Origin: Pseudomaricurvus hydrocarbonicus
GTDB lineage: Bacteria; Pseudomonadota; Gammaproteobacteria; Pseudomonadales; Cellvibrionaceae
Length of the DNA: 64,000 nucleotides
Reading direction: 5' to 3'
Assembly (NCBI RefSeq): GCF_011602365.1
Contig: NZ_JAAONZ010000008.1
Location: forward strand, 1 to 64,000
A program made the position numbers and the translations under genes. Under the pieces are notes generated by a model that worked only from the letters and a program-made list of their open reading frames with translations, was not told the DNA's origin and searched no databases. This document shows, piece by piece, positions 18,232-27,300 of the stretch (the stretch's first letter is position 1; every line of letters begins with the position of its first letter).

Positions 18232-19146
18232 GTGGCTAGGAAAATTCTCATCACCGACGCCTTCTCCTCAGTGGGAAGAGCCATCTACAGCGTTTTTCAA
18301 AGCAGCGCCTATGCGGTATTGTCGCCGCCGTTAAACAGTCTTGATTGGACCGATGTGGCGTCTGTGCAACAGTATCTGGTCGACAACACTGTGGACGTGG
18401 TGATCAACACGGCCGGCTGGAATGAAGCCCCAAATAAAGACCAGCAGCTGACGCTGGTGCAAGCGGCCACGGCCCTGGCAACTGCGGCCCCAGAAGCGGG
18501 CTGTGTGGTGATTCACCTGTCCAGTTACCGTGTGTTTGGGGGGGAAAATAAATCCTCCTACGACGAAGACGATGTGCCTGTGCCTTTGAACGCTGCCGGG
18601 CAGGCGTTTTTGGACGCCGAGCGGGCTTTTGAGGCGCGCATGGAGCGCTACCTCTGTGTGCGGGTCAGTTGGGTGCTGGACATCATCGGGGAGTCGATCT
18701 TTTGGCGTTTGTTGAAAGATTTAACCAGTGAGGGGCCAGAGCTGGAAATTACCCATCAGCGCCGCGGAGCCCCATTGAGCTCCGCGGAAATTGGCCGAGT
18801 GATACTGGCAATGACCCACCAAATCCTGTGTGGGGCGGAAAACTGGGGGGTGTTTCATTTGGCGTCTGGCGACCCCTGTTCTTCGGCCGATGTTGCGGAA
18901 GCGGTCAGTGACATTCTGCAGCGCGAGCAGTTGCTCAAGCGCCAGTGGCGGGTAGAAACCTTATCCGAAGAACAGTTGGCCAAGCTGGGGGAACCCGACA
19001 GTGCGGCTCTGACCGTGCGACGCTGTCGGGATAACTTTGGCTATCAAATTTGCAGTTGGCGCCAGGGGCTAACCGGCCTGGTACGAGCCTGGCTGGTGCA
19101 ACAGCGTTTGCTGCCGGAAAAAGCCGCCCCCAGCAAGATTACCTGA
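18232..19146 (+). CDS. RmlD-like sugar-nucleotide reductase fold, probably without catalytic Tyr/Lys
   Basis: A 304-residue Rossmann protein related to dTDP-4-dehydrorhamnose reductase (RmlD). The N-terminal MARKILITDAFSSVGRAIYSVFQ keeps the beta-alpha-beta shape but not the usual glycine run TGxxGQLG. VDVVINTAGWNE, HLSSYRVFGGENKSSYDEDD and VPLNAAG align with RmlD's VNAAAYT, STDYVFDG and P.N.YG. Where RmlD has YGxxK, this protein reads AGQAF, so both catalytic residues seem lost. It probably binds rather than reduces a nucleotide sugar. Start is a GTG with no clear ribosome site, 83 bases after ssb. Role unknown. Confidence 0.75.
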   Translation: MARKILITDAFSSVGRAIYSVFQSSAYAVLSPPLNSLDWTDVASVQQYLVDNTVDVVINTAGWNEAPNKDQQLTLVQAATALATAAPEAGCVVIHLSSYRVFGGENKSSYDEDDVPVPLNAAGQAFLDAERAFEARMERYLCVRVSWVLDIIGESIFWRLLKDLTSEGPELEITHQRRGAPLSSAEIGRVILAMTHQILCGAENWGVFHLASGDPCSSADVAEAVSDILQREQLLKRQWRVETLSEEQLAKLGEPDSAALTVRRCRDNFGYQICSWRQGLTGLVRAWLVQQRLLPEKAAPSKIT

Positions 19147-19194
19147 AACTTTCAACGGGCTGGTGTGACTCTTCTTCGGGTTAAACGGTTTGAT

Positions 19195-19300
19195 GCTCGC
19201 CACTCGCCACTCGCCACTCGCCACTCGCCACTCGCCACTCGCCACTCGCCACTCGCCACTCGCCCAAGGTGAATTGCGCAGCCAGAGAAGGCACCCTGGG
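19195..19300 (+). repeat. 7-bp tandem array plus conserved tail, copy C
   Basis: Nine exact units of CACTCGC at 19201-19263 (part unit before), then the tail CCAAGGTGAATTGCGCAGCC, AGAGAAGGCACCCTGGG to 19300. The tail is almost the same as copy B and close to copy A. It lies between two convergent genes. Confidence 0.85.
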
Positions 19301-19336
19301 GTGGCCTCTGAATAGCCTGCACCCTGCGGTGGCCAC

Positions 19337-20062
19337 TCAGCCAACCGTCAACTGATCCAGTAAACCGTAGTGATCCCTCAGCCAATTGCTGGCTTCCAGA
19401 CGGGAGTTCACGCCAATCTTTTTGTAGGCATTGTAGAGGTGGCTTTTGATGGTGTGCTCGCTCAAATTGAGCCGGTCCCCCATGGTGGCGTTGCTCTGTC
19501 CGGCGTAAATCCCCTCAAGTACGTGCATTTCCCGAGGGGTCAGTTTGACGGGCAGGTTGATGACCATGGAGTGGGTAGGGGTTCTCCGGCGGCGTGACAG
19601 AAAGTCGTAACACAGCTGCCGCGGCAGCCAGAGACCGTGCTGTCGAATGGCCCTTAGGCCCTCAAACAATTGAGGCCTCAGGGCGTGGGCGTAAAACAGG
19701 CCTTTGATTTGCGGCCATTCCATCAGTTGCTCGTGGGCGGATTCACGCTCGACATTAATCAGCGCGCAGAAAAAGTCGTGGTGGTCATTTTTGTTGTGTA
19801 AGTAGGTTAGCCACTGCTGTAAATCCACTGCCGAAATCTCATGGCAGTCAAAAATCATCAGTTCGCGCAGACTCAGCGTGCTGGGGTGTGTGGCCAGTTG
19901 GCAGGGCAGTTTCAGGGCCTGCTGAATCTCTTGCGACAGCAGAATGTTATCGATACTGCGAACCGGTGAATACAGGCACAGGCGTTTGAGGTCGTCGGGG
20001 GAAAGCGAGGGGCGAGCAGCGGACTTGATGGGCCGTTGCGATTGAGGCGCAGAATAGGGCAT
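19337..20062 (-). CDS. LuxR/CsgD-family transcriptional regulator
   Basis: A DNA-binding regulator of 241 residues. The C-terminal LuxR helix-turn-helix is LTPREMHVLEGIYAGQSNATMGDRLNLSEHTIKSHLYNAYKKIGV. The N-terminal 150 residues resemble the CsgD receiver-like domain (DHHDFFCALINVE, then IKGLFYAHALRPQLFEGLRAIRQHGLWLPRQL) without a standard phosphoacceptor. CsgD relatives control biofilm matrix genes; the target here is unknown. The start at 20062 (MPYSAPQSQ) has GGAGCG at a good distance; the upstream in-frame ATG at 20104 has AAGG too close. Antiparallel to its left neighbour. Confidence 0.82.
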   Translation of the reverse strand: MPYSAPQSQRPIKSAARPSLSPDDLKRLCLYSPVRSIDNILLSQEIQQALKLPCQLATHPSTLSLRELMIFDCHEISAVDLQQWLTYLHNKNDHHDFFCALINVERESAHEQLMEWPQIKGLFYAHALRPQLFEGLRAIRQHGLWLPRQLCYDFLSRRRRTPTHSMVINLPVKLTPREMHVLEGIYAGQSNATMGDRLNLSEHTIKSHLYNAYKKIGVNSRLEASNWLRDHYGLLDQLTVG

Positions 20063-20266
20063 CGGTAAACGCTCCGTGTTTGTCGATGATTGTGTTTCGA
20101 GCATCCTTGTCGAAGTCTGCAGGTTAGGTCTGGCGCGGCGGCAAATCAACCCTTGGTGTGCACTATTGCAGTGAATTTGCAGTTTTTACGCCTCACTTCA
20201 TACCTTGTTATGGGATAAAGAGTGCTTATGGAGCGCATCGCAGCTTGAGTGGGAAAAGCCGGGCAT

Positions 20267-20294
20267 AAAAAACCCAACACAAGGTTGGGTTTTT
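20267..20294 (-). terminator. rho-independent terminator of fabB
   Basis: Stem ACCCAAC/GTTGGGT with loop ACAAG, A-run and T-run on either side, about 30 bases past the fabB stop. Confidence 0.85.
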
Positions 20295-20326
20295 ATGAAG
20301 CGGTAGTCACCGAGGTGCGTCGATGA

Positions 20327-21544
20327 TCAGTCTTCGTAGCGCTGGAACACCAGGCTGGCGTTGGTGCCGCCAAATCCGAAGCTGTTCGACATGACGCGAT
20401 TCAGGCGCACCCCGTCCTGACGCTGGGTGACGATATTCATGTTGGCCGCTTTTTCGTCGAGGTTTTCGACGTTGGCAGAGGCACAGATGAAATCGTTTTC
20501 CATCATCAGCAGGCTGTAGATGGCTTCCTGGACACCCGTGGCACCCAGAGAGTGGCCGGTTAGCGACTTGGTTGAGCTGATGGGCGGCGTTTGTTCGGGA
20601 AAGACTTCGGCGATGGCTTTGAGTTCAGCCAAATCACCCACGGGAGTACTGGTGCCGTGAGCGTTGATGTAGTCGAGTTCGCCGTCGACATTCTGCAAGG
20701 CCTGGCGCATGCAGCGGGCGGCGCCTTCACCGGAAGGGGCTACCATATCGTAACCGTCTGAGGTGGCACCATAGCCAACCAGCTCGGCGTAAATTTTGGC
20801 GCCACGGGCTTTGGCGTGTTCCAGCTCTTCGATCACCAGGCAGCCACCGCCGCCGGCGATGACAAAGCCGTCGCGATCAGCGTCATAGGCCCGGGAAGCT
20901 TTGTCGGGGGTGTCGTTGTACTTGGTCGACAGGGCACCCATGGCGTCAAAAAGTGCGGTCAGAGTCCAGTGTTCCTCTTCGCCGCCACCGGCAAAGACGA
21001 TGTCTTGCTTGCCCAGCTGGATCAGCTCCATGGCGTTACCAATGCAGTGGGCACTGGTGGCACAGGCGGAGGAGATGGTGTAGTTGACACCCTTGATTTT
21101 GAACGGGGTGGCCAGACACGCTGAGGTGGTGCTGCTCATGGTTTGGGTGACGCGATAGGGGCCCACTCGTTTGAGGCCTTTTTCGCGCAGGATATCCGCA
21201 GACTCCACCAGGTTTTTGGAGGATGCGCCGCCGGAGCCCATAATGATGCCCGCCCGCTCGTTAGACACCTGCTCTTCGCTGAGAGCGGCGTCGGTAATGG
21301 CCTGCTCCATGGCGATATAGGCGTAAGCGGCAGCTTCACCCATGAAGCGAAGAGTCTTACGGTCTATCAGCTCTTTCAGGTCGATATCAATGCTGCCCGC
21401 AACGAGGCTGCGGAATCCCATTTCCTGATACTCGGGTTGATATGAGATTCCGGAGCGCCCTTCTTTCAGGGCGTCCAGGACAGTATTTTTATCGTTACCG
21501 AGGCAGGAAACAATGCCCATGCCAGTAACCACAACGCGTTTCAT
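20327..21544 (-). CDS. fabB: 3-oxoacyl-ACP synthase I
   Basis: Condensing enzyme that elongates unsaturated (and saturated) acyl-ACP with malonyl-ACP. 405 residues, full length. Catalytic Cys in [14 protein letters not shown], His in [11 protein letters not shown] and His in [12 protein letters not shown] are all present, as is the C-terminal [20 protein letters not shown] precedes the ATG. It lies 82 bases after fabA on the same strand, the usual fabAB pair for anaerobic-type unsaturated fatty acid synthesis, and is followed by a terminator. Confidence 0.97.
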   Translation of the reverse strand: MKRVVVTGMGIVSCLGNDKNTVLDALKEGRSGISYQPEYQEMGFRSLVAGSIDIDLKELIDRKTLRFMGEAAAYAYIAMEQAITDAALSEEQVSNERAGIIMGSGGASSKNLVESADILREKGLKRVGPYRVTQTMSSTTSACLATPFKIKGVNYTISSACATSAHCIGNAMELIQLGKQDIVFAGGGEEEHWTLTALFDAMGALSTKYNDTPDKASRAYDADRDGFVIAGGGGCLVIEELEHAKARGAKIYAELVGYGATSDGYDMVAPSGEGAARCMRQALQNVDGELDYINAHGTSTPVGDLAELKAIAEVFPEQTPPISSTKSLTGHSLGATGVQEAIYSLLMMENDFICASANVENLDEKAANMNIVTQRQDGVRLNRVMSNSFGFGGTNASLVFQRYED

Positions 21545-21626
21545 AAGCTTCCTCTATGCTGTGTCATCTTCTCTGATTTAAGACTTTTGGGGCTCAGAGC
21601 CGGTAGAGTTTAGACAGGTAAAACTC

Positions 21627-22154
21627 TTAAAAGTTATCTGTGCTCTGGAACAAACCGACACGCAGGTCTTTGGCGGTGTAGATTTCCCGACCGTCCACAC
21701 TGACGCTGCCATCGGCGATGCCCATAACCAGTTTGCGCTCAATGACGCGCTTCAGGGTGATGCGGTAGGTCACTTTTTTGGCCGTTGGCAACACCTGCCC
21801 GGTAAATTTCACATCGCCGGAACCCAGTGCACGGCCTTTGCCTTCATTACCTTTCCAAGCAAGGAAGAAGCCAACTAATTGCCACATGGCATCCAGGCCG
21901 AGGCAACCGGGCATGACCGGGTCGCCAGGAAAGTGACATTCAAAGAACCAAAGGTCCGGGTTGATATCCAGTTCGGCGACGATTTCACCTTTGCCAAATT
22001 CACCGCCATCAACGGTGATGCTGGTGATGCGATCAAGCATCAGCATGTTGGGGATAGGCAGCTGGGCATTGCCTGCACCGAACATGCGGCCATGGCCACA
22101 TTCCAGCAGGTCATCGCGGTTATAAGCGTTCTTTCTGTTGGATACATCCATCAT
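21627..22154 (-). CDS. fabA: 3-hydroxydecanoyl-ACP dehydratase/isomerase
   Basis: Dehydrates 3-hydroxydecanoyl-ACP and isomerises trans-2 to cis-3-decenoyl-ACP, the branch point to unsaturated fatty acids. The catalytic His is in [22 protein letters not shown], with the conserved Asp of GLDAMWQ. From 22154 it has 175 residues (family about 171). The frame is open 18 codons further upstream, but [33 protein letters not shown] aligns with the normal N-terminus; a second ATG follows at 22151. It leads the fabA-fabB pair and is divergent from galU across about 290 bases. Confidence 0.95.
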   Translation of the reverse strand: MMDVSNRKNAYNRDDLLECGHGRMFGAGNAQLPIPNMLMLDRITSITVDGGEFGKGEIVAELDINPDLWFFECHFPGDPVMPGCLGLDAMWQLVGFFLAWKGNEGKGRALGSGDVKFTGQVLPTAKKVTYRITLKRVIERKLVMGIADGSVSVDGREIYTAKDLRVGLFQSTDNF

Positions 22155-22445
22155 AAGGTTTTTGGCTCTACAGTCGTAAGTCAGGTGGCCGCCAATACGC
22201 AGCCACAAAGGGAGCCCATTCTACCGGTTGTTGGTAGCATGTCTAGACTGATTGGTCATCAGGAGGCTGGTATTTCGGCCACGCGGCTTCCTGATAATCG
22301 CCAAGCTCCGCAGTAGGGGCAAAATATCACTGCTCCAGGGGGGGCGTTCTGCGATTGGCCGGCAAATTGCAGGTTAAGTGTAGTATCCTTAAGGCATTCT
22401 ACAATGATGTTAGAGTGCACCAAAATACAGCAAGGAAATGGTTAT

Positions 22446-23276
22446 ATGATCAAAAAATGTCTCTTCCCCGTTGCCGGTTATGGCACGCGCTTCCTTCCCG
22501 CCACAAAATCCATGCCCAAAGAAATCCTGCCAATTGTGAACAAGCCTTTGGTGCAATATGGGGTTGAAGAAGCCATTGAGGCCGGGTTGGTCGACATCGG
22601 AATGGTCACGGGTCGGGGTAAGCGCTCTATCGAGGATCACTTTGATGTGAACTACGAGCTGGAACATCAGATTTCCGGCAGTGACAAGGAAGAGTATCTG
22701 GCCAGCATTCGCGAGGTGATGGATAAAGCGGCTTTCTCTTTTACCCGCCAGGTGGAAATGCGCGGTCTGGGGGATGCGATCCTCAACGGCAAGCGTTTGA
22801 TTGGTGACGAGCCTTTTGGCGTGGTGCTGTCGGATGACCTGTGCCTGCCCGAAGAAGATGGCGAAGGCGTCATGGCGCAGATGGTGAAATTGTTTAAGCA
22901 GTTCCGCTGCAGCATCGTCGCCATTCAGGAAGTGCCCGACGAGATGATTCACAAGTTTGGTGTTATTGAAGGTGAGCAAATCAAAGACGGTTTGTTTCAG
23001 GTCACCGGCATGGTGGAAAAACCGGCCCTGGAAGACGCCCCCAGTAACCTGGCCATCATTGGCCGCTATATTCTCACGCCGGACATCTTTGACATCATTG
23101 AGGAGACCCCGCCGGGTAAAAATGGCGAAGTGCAAATCACCGATGCTCTGCTGACACAAGCCAAAAACGGTTGCGTACTGGCGTACAAGTTCAAGGGCCG
23201 CCGTTTCGATTGTGGCAGTGTGGAAGGTTTTGTGGAAGCCACAAACCACGTGTATGAAAATATTTACAAGGCGTAA
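22446..23276 (+). CDS. galU: UTP-glucose-1-phosphate uridylyltransferase
   Basis: Makes UDP-glucose from UTP and glucose 1-phosphate for envelope polysaccharides. The N-terminal nucleotide-binding signature is MIKKCLFPVAGYGTRFLPATKSMPKE; LSDDLCLPEEDGEG, MVEKPALEDAPSNLAIIGRYIL and FDCGSVEGFVEAT are typical of the bacterial enzyme. 276 residues. The ATG at 22446 has AAGGAA 8 bases upstream; an upstream ATG in frame at 22404 precedes that ribosome site and is rejected. The phosphomannomutase gene follows after 12 bases, so the two form a sugar-nucleotide operon. Confidence 0.95.
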   Translation: MIKKCLFPVAGYGTRFLPATKSMPKEILPIVNKPLVQYGVEEAIEAGLVDIGMVTGRGKRSIEDHFDVNYELEHQISGSDKEEYLASIREVMDKAAFSFTRQVEMRGLGDAILNGKRLIGDEPFGVVLSDDLCLPEEDGEGVMAQMVKLFKQFRCSIVAIQEVPDEMIHKFGVIEGEQIKDGLFQVTGMVEKPALEDAPSNLAIIGRYILTPDIFDIIEETPPGKNGEVQITDALLTQAKNGCVLAYKFKGRRFDCGSVEGFVEATNHVYENIYKA

Positions 23277-23288
23277 AGAAGGTAACGT

Positions 23289-24638
23289 ATGACGGAATTA
23301 ACGTGTTTTAAGGCTTATGACATTCGCGGCCGTTTGCCGGACGAGCTGAATGAAGATGTGGCCTATCGGGTCGGCCGCGCCTACGCCGAGTTTCTGAAGC
23401 CTAACAAGGTGGTGGTGGGGCATGACATTCGTCTGTCCAGTGCCGAGCTCACCGATGCGCTGGCCAGAGGACTGATGGACGCTGGCGTCAATGTGATCCA
23501 CATCGGTCAGTGTGGCACCGAAGAGATTTATTTTGCGACCTTTCATTTGGGCGTGGACGGCGGCATCTGTGTGACCGCCAGTCACAACCCGAAAGATTAC
23601 AACGGCATGAAGCTGGTTAAGGAGGGGTCCCGCCCGATCAGTGGTGACACCGGCCTGAACGACATCAAGGCCATGGCTGAAGCCAATGACTTTGGCCCGG
23701 TGGGCGAGCGTGGGACTCTGGAGCATCTGGACAATCGGGCGCCGTACATTGAGCACCTGCTGGGCTATGTGGAGCGCGCTGAGCTGAAACCGCTGAAAGT
23801 GGTGGTGAACGCCGGCAACGGTGGCGCCGGCATGGTGATCGATGCCATTGAACCCTTCCTGCCGTTTGAATTTATCAAGGTACACCATGAGCCGGATGGC
23901 AACTTCCCGCACGGGGTGCCCAACCCGCTGCTGGAAGAAAATCGTCCGCCGACGGAAGCGGCGATCAAAGCACACGGCGCCGATTTGGGCATTGCCTGGG
24001 ACGGGGATTTTGACCGCTGTTTCTTCTTTGATTCCACCGGACGCTTTATCGAGGGTTATTACCTGGTCGGTTTGCTGGCCGAGACCTTCTTGCTCAAGAG
24101 CCCGGGCTCCAAGATCGTTCACGACCCGCGCTTAACCTGGAACACCGAGGCGATTTGCGAAAAAATGGGTGGCGTGGCGATCCAGAGCAAAACCGGACAC
24201 GCCTTCATTAAAGAGCGTATGCGCTCTGAAGACGCCATTTATGGCGGCGAAATGAGTGCGCACCATTATTTCCGGGATTTTGCGTATTGTGACAGCGGCA
24301 TGATTCCCTGGTTACTGGTGACCGAATTGATGAGCCGCACCGGCAAGAGCCTGGCGGAGCTGGTGGATGAGTGTATTGGGCAGTTCCCGTGCAGCGGTGA
24401 AATCAACAACAAGATTGACGATCCGAAAGCGGCCCTGGCGGCGGTGGAAGCCCACTACCAAAGCAGCGCATCGGAGGTGGATTACACCGATGGCTTGAGC
24501 ATGAGCTTTGGCGACTGGCGCTTTAACCTGCGCATGTCCAACACCGAGCCGGTGGTGCGCTTGAACGTCGAAACCCGCGGTGATTTTGCGTTGATGGAAG
24601 CCAAGCGGGACGAGCTGCTGAAGGTGATGGGGGTTTAA
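23289..24638 (+). CDS. phosphomannomutase (CpsG/ManB type)
   Basis: Interconverts mannose 6-phosphate and mannose 1-phosphate (possibly also the glucose pair), supplying GDP-mannose precursors. 449 residues in four domains of the alpha-D-phosphohexomutase fold: phosphoserine loop [14 protein letters not shown], metal loop DGDFDRC, sugar-binding loop GEMSAHHYF and phosphate-binding [14 protein letters not shown]. The sequence is closer in feel to CpsG/RfbK than to AlgC (from memory). It is cotranscribed with galU and closed by a terminator. Substrate preference cannot be set from sequence. Confidence 0.92.
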   Translation: MTELTCFKAYDIRGRLPDELNEDVAYRVGRAYAEFLKPNKVVVGHDIRLSSAELTDALARGLMDAGVNVIHIGQCGTEEIYFATFHLGVDGGICVTASHNPKDYNGMKLVKEGSRPISGDTGLNDIKAMAEANDFGPVGERGTLEHLDNRAPYIEHLLGYVERAELKPLKVVVNAGNGGAGMVIDAIEPFLPFEFIKVHHEPDGNFPHGVPNPLLEENRPPTEAAIKAHGADLGIAWDGDFDRCFFFDSTGRFIEGYYLVGLLAETFLLKSPGSKIVHDPRLTWNTEAICEKMGGVAIQSKTGHAFIKERMRSEDAIYGGEMSAHHYFRDFAYCDSGMIPWLLVTELMSRTGKSLAELVDECIGQFPCSGEINNKIDDPKAALAAVEAHYQSSASEVDYTDGLSMSFGDWRFNLRMSNTEPVVRLNVETRGDFALMEAKRDELLKVMGV

Positions 24639-24664
24639 AATCGCCTGAGTTCTGCACCTGAATG

Positions 24665-24699
24665 AAAAAAGCCAGCGCTGAACCCGCTGGCTTTTTTTT
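24665..24699. terminator. bidirectional terminator
   Basis: Stem AGCCAGCG/CGCTGGCT with loop CTGAACC, A6 on the left and T8 on the right. It serves both the phosphomannomutase gene and the convergent oxidoreductase gene. Confidence 0.9.
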
Positions 24700-24737
24700 G
24701 ACCGTATTACTGGCTGCAGAAATTGGAGCGTTAGGGT

Positions 24738-26027
24738 TTAACGCAGTTTTTCCAGCATTTTGTAGTACCACATGCCGGCCGCCAGGGCCTGATTGCCAAA
24801 CCATTCATTCAGCGGGATGCGGATATGGTTCATGTTGGCAAAGGCGTCAAACTCGGTCAGGGAGCCGGTGATGGCGTTGGCCATGATCTCACCCATGATG
24901 TGGGTGGTGGCGACACCGTGACCGGAATACCCCTGGCAGTAAAAGACGTGATCGGAAATCTTGCCCAGCTGCGGGATCCGGTTAATGACTATGCCCGCCA
25001 TGCCAGTCCACTCGTATTCAATCTCGACGCCTTTCAGCCGCGGAAAGGTCTTTTCGATGGCGGGGCGCAGCTCATTGGCGACACTTTTGGAGTCGCGGCC
25101 GGAATAGTTGGTGCCACCGCCAAACATCAAGCGCTTGTCTGCGGTGAGGCGATAATAGTCGAGCACAAAGCGGCAGTCGTACACGGCCAGATCTTTCGGG
25201 TTGATGGCGTTGGCCACCTCGTCTCCCAGGGGCTTGGTGACCAGGTTGCCCAAGGATGCCGGGAAGATCGTGCCCATCAGTTGTTGGCGGGCCAGCTTGT
25301 GGTAGGCATTGCCGGCCAGCAAGACTGAATTGGCGGTGACCCGACCCTTGGCGGTGACCACTGCCGGGGTGTCGCCGTGAATGATGTCCTCCACCGGTGA
25401 ATTTTCAAAGATCACCGCTCCCAGGGATTCAGCCGCCCGGGCCTCACCAATGCACAGGTTGAGCGAATGCAGGTGCATGTTGCGCATGTTCAGCAGGCCG
25501 CCATGGTAAATGGGGCTCTCGAGATACTCCGGGATGTCGGCCTTGGTCAGCAGGCTGACTGAGTCACCCATGCCGCGACGGCAGGCTTCCTCGTGCATCG
25601 CCTCCAGTTCTGTCATGTGCGAGGGCTTGTAGGCGGCTTGCAGGTGGCCGTGCTTCAGGTCACAGTCGATGCCGTACTTTGCCACCCGTTTTTGAATGAT
25701 GTCGTGCCCGCGCCAGCGCATGTTCCAGACGAACTCTTCGGCGTCGCCATGGTAGGTTTTGCGCAGTTGTTTGGTCATCGCCTGGTCGCCGGAAAGGCTG
25801 CCGGTGACCTGGCCGCCGTTGCGGCCGGTGGCGCCCCAGCCAATTTTATTGGCCTCGATAATGGCGACCTTGAGGCCTTTTTCGGCCAGTTCCACCGCAG
25901 TCGCGACCCCGGTAAAACCGCCACCAATAATCGCGACATCGACGCGCAGTTCCCCCTCTAATTCGGGGTAATCGGTTTCGTTGTTGATACTGGCGGTGTA
26001 GTAAGAATTGCAGCGCTGTGATGTCAT
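24738..26027 (-). CDS. FAD-dependent oxidoreductase, PuuB-like (DAO family)
   Basis: An FAD amine oxidase-type enzyme of 429 residues. The dinucleotide motif VDVAIIGGGFTGVATAVELAEKG lies near residues 28-50, the flavin-contacting GWGATGRNGGQVTGS near 65-80, and the C-terminal GYSGHGVATTHIMG is typical of glycine/D-amino-acid oxidase relatives. The opening NSYYTAS and overall pattern resemble gamma-glutamylputrescine oxidase (PuuB), which would act in putrescine breakdown, but no other puu genes adjoin. It is a single gene, divergent from PRT1. Confidence 0.82.
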   Translation of the reverse strand: MTSQRCNSYYTASINNETDYPELEGELRVDVAIIGGGFTGVATAVELAEKGLKVAIIEANKIGWGATGRNGGQVTGSLSGDQAMTKQLRKTYHGDAEEFVWNMRWRGHDIIQKRVAKYGIDCDLKHGHLQAAYKPSHMTELEAMHEEACRRGMGDSVSLLTKADIPEYLESPIYHGGLLNMRNMHLHSLNLCIGEARAAESLGAVIFENSPVEDIIHGDTPAVVTAKGRVTANSVLLAGNAYHKLARQQLMGTIFPASLGNLVTKPLGDEVANAINPKDLAVYDCRFVLDYYRLTADKRLMFGGGTNYSGRDSKSVANELRPAIEKTFPRLKGVEIEYEWTGMAGIVINRIPQLGKISDHVFYCQGYSGHGVATTHIMGEIMANAITGSLTEFDAFANMNHIRIPLNEWFGNQALAAGMWYYKMLEKLR

Positions 26028-26362
26028 GGGGCACCTGAACGTTGGCGGTGTGAATGTTAAAGTTGAACAATAGTTCGGTATTCTAGCGCCAGGCGGGGGG
26101 AGAAGTCTATGCTTTCACCTTCCGCCAAAGTATCAGCGGGTCCCAGCCGGGTCAATGCTGTGAAGGTCAAGCCGCGGCCAGACCGATGCCGGGGGCTAAA
26201 GTTAGCGGGGGCGCAGCGTGTCCTTTTACAGACGGGCGCTGCTCCTAATGACGTTATGGGGCGCCCCGGGCTGAGATGCGAGTAAAGTGCATTCGGGTGT
26301 ATATATTTTCAGCGGTGCGGTTATAATGCGCGCTTTTTCTTCGCCGGCAGAGGGTCCTTAAT
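26028..26362 (+). promoter_or_regulatory. divergent promoter region; -10 box of PRT1
   Basis: 335 bases without a gene. TATAAT at 26322-26327 lies 35 bases before PRT1, with no good -35. TTGAACAATAGTTCGG at 26063-26078 is a weak palindrome near the oxidoreductase start and could be an operator for that gene. AGAGGGT before the PRT1 ATG is a good ribosome site. Confidence 0.4.
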
Positions 26363-26926
26363 ATGTCCGAGAAGTATTACATCAGTGCCAATGAGTTGTT
26401 AAAGGACTCTTTTCGTTTAGCGCTGGAAATCCATAAAAGTGGATTTCAGCCAGATTTTATTGTCGGTGTTTGGCGTGGGGGCACCCCGGTGGGCATCGCG
26501 GTGCAGGAAATGCTGCACGTCTGTGGCGTCCACACTGACCACATTTCCATCCGAACCTCGTCCTACAGTGGCATTGCTTCCCGGGGAAAAGACGTACGAG
26601 TACACGGTCTGGATTACATCATCCACAACATTAATGCGGAAGACTCCTTGTTGATTGTCGATGACGTCTTCGACAGTGGGCTCAGCATCAAGGCCGTGCT
26701 GGACCGGTTGCGGGAAAAATCGCGCCGCAACACCCCGGAAGACATCCGCATTGCCACGCCCTGGTTCAAGCCGGAAAATAACCAGACCGACATCACCCCT
26801 GATTATTATCTGCACGTCTCGGACCAGTGGCTGGTGTTTCCTCACGAGCTGGACGGCTTGAGCCGCGACGAGATTATCAAGAACAAGCCGGAGGTGCTGG
26901 AGCTGTACGAGGAATACGGTTTGTAA
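26363..26926 (+). CDS. phosphoribosyltransferase PRT1 (hypoxanthine/xanthine PRT-like)
   Basis: Predicted to attach a purine base to PRPP. 187 residues of the type I PRT fold: IVGVWRGGTPVGIAVQEML (the pyrophosphate-loop region), IRTSSYSG, and the PRPP loop LLIVDDVFDSGLS (D100, D101, D104) intact; hydrophobic C-terminal TPDYYLHVSDQWLVFPHEL closes the hood. The same family occurs twice more in this window (PRT2, PRT3), beside purine permeases and purine catabolism genes, so a purine substrate is likely. It is monocistronic, upstream of tRNA-Leu. Confidence 0.85.
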   Translation: MSEKYYISANELLKDSFRLALEIHKSGFQPDFIVGVWRGGTPVGIAVQEMLHVCGVHTDHISIRTSSYSGIASRGKDVRVHGLDYIIHNINAEDSLLIVDDVFDSGLSIKAVLDRLREKSRRNTPEDIRIATPWFKPENNQTDITPDYYLHVSDQWLVFPHELDGLSRDEIIKNKPEVLELYEEYGL

Positions 26927-27022
26927 TTGCCGCTTTGCAGGGGGATCTTGAGGGGGCATGAGGCCGTTCGCTGGCTTCCGTTAAGAGAGTGATAAAAAAG
27001 CCAAAAAAGTGCGGGTAAACGA

Positions 27023-27051
27023 TTGACAAGCCGGCCTCCGATCACTAATAT
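27023..27051 (+). promoter_or_regulatory. sigma-70 promoter of tRNA-Leu
   Basis: TTGACA (27023-27028), a 17-base spacer, and TAATAT (27046-27051), followed by the GC-rich discriminator GCGCGTCC expected of a growth-rate-controlled tRNA promoter. Confidence 0.88.
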
Positions 27052-27082
27052 GCGCGTCCTCAACAGGCGATGCCTGTTAAGA

Positions 27083-27169
27083 GCCCAGGTGGTGAAATTG
27101 GTAGACACGCTAGCTTCAGGTGCTAGTGCTCGCAAGGGCGTGGAGGTTCAAGTCCTCTCCTGGGCACCA
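27083..27169 (+). tRNA. tRNA-Leu (anticodon CAG)
   Basis: 87-base tRNA with acceptor GCCCAGG/CCTGGGC, D-arm TGGTGAAATTGGTAGAC, anticodon arm CTAGC-TTCAGGT-GCTAG giving anticodon CAG (reads CUG), a long variable arm TGCTCGCAAGGGCG as expected for leucine, T-arm GGTTCAAGTCC, discriminator A and an encoded CCA. Confidence 0.97.
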
Positions 27170-27205
27170 ATTTCAAGTGACTGTTTCAATAACAGTTGCT
27201 GATTG

Positions 27206-27244
27206 AAAAGGCCGATATTCCTTCAACGGAAATCGGCCTTTTTT
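27206..27244 (+). terminator. terminator after tRNA-Leu
   Basis: AAGGCCGAT with ATCGGCCTT and inner TTCC/GGAA form a long stem followed by a T-run. It is near-symmetrical, so it may also end the convergent RES gene. Confidence 0.88.
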
Positions 27245-27300
27245 ATTGTCTGCGATTTCTGCCTGTACCTCTGTGAATGACGGTGCGCCTGATGCCGTAT

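Noticed and set aside
19152-19385. Minus-strand frames across array copy C (VASGEWR repeats)
   Set aside because: Low-complexity translation of the tandem array overlapping the real regulator gene.
26063-26078. TTGAACAATAGTTCGG as a member of the purine operator family
   Set aside because: It shares only outer bases with the other sites and lies before an unrelated oxidoreductase; kept only as a weak palindrome.
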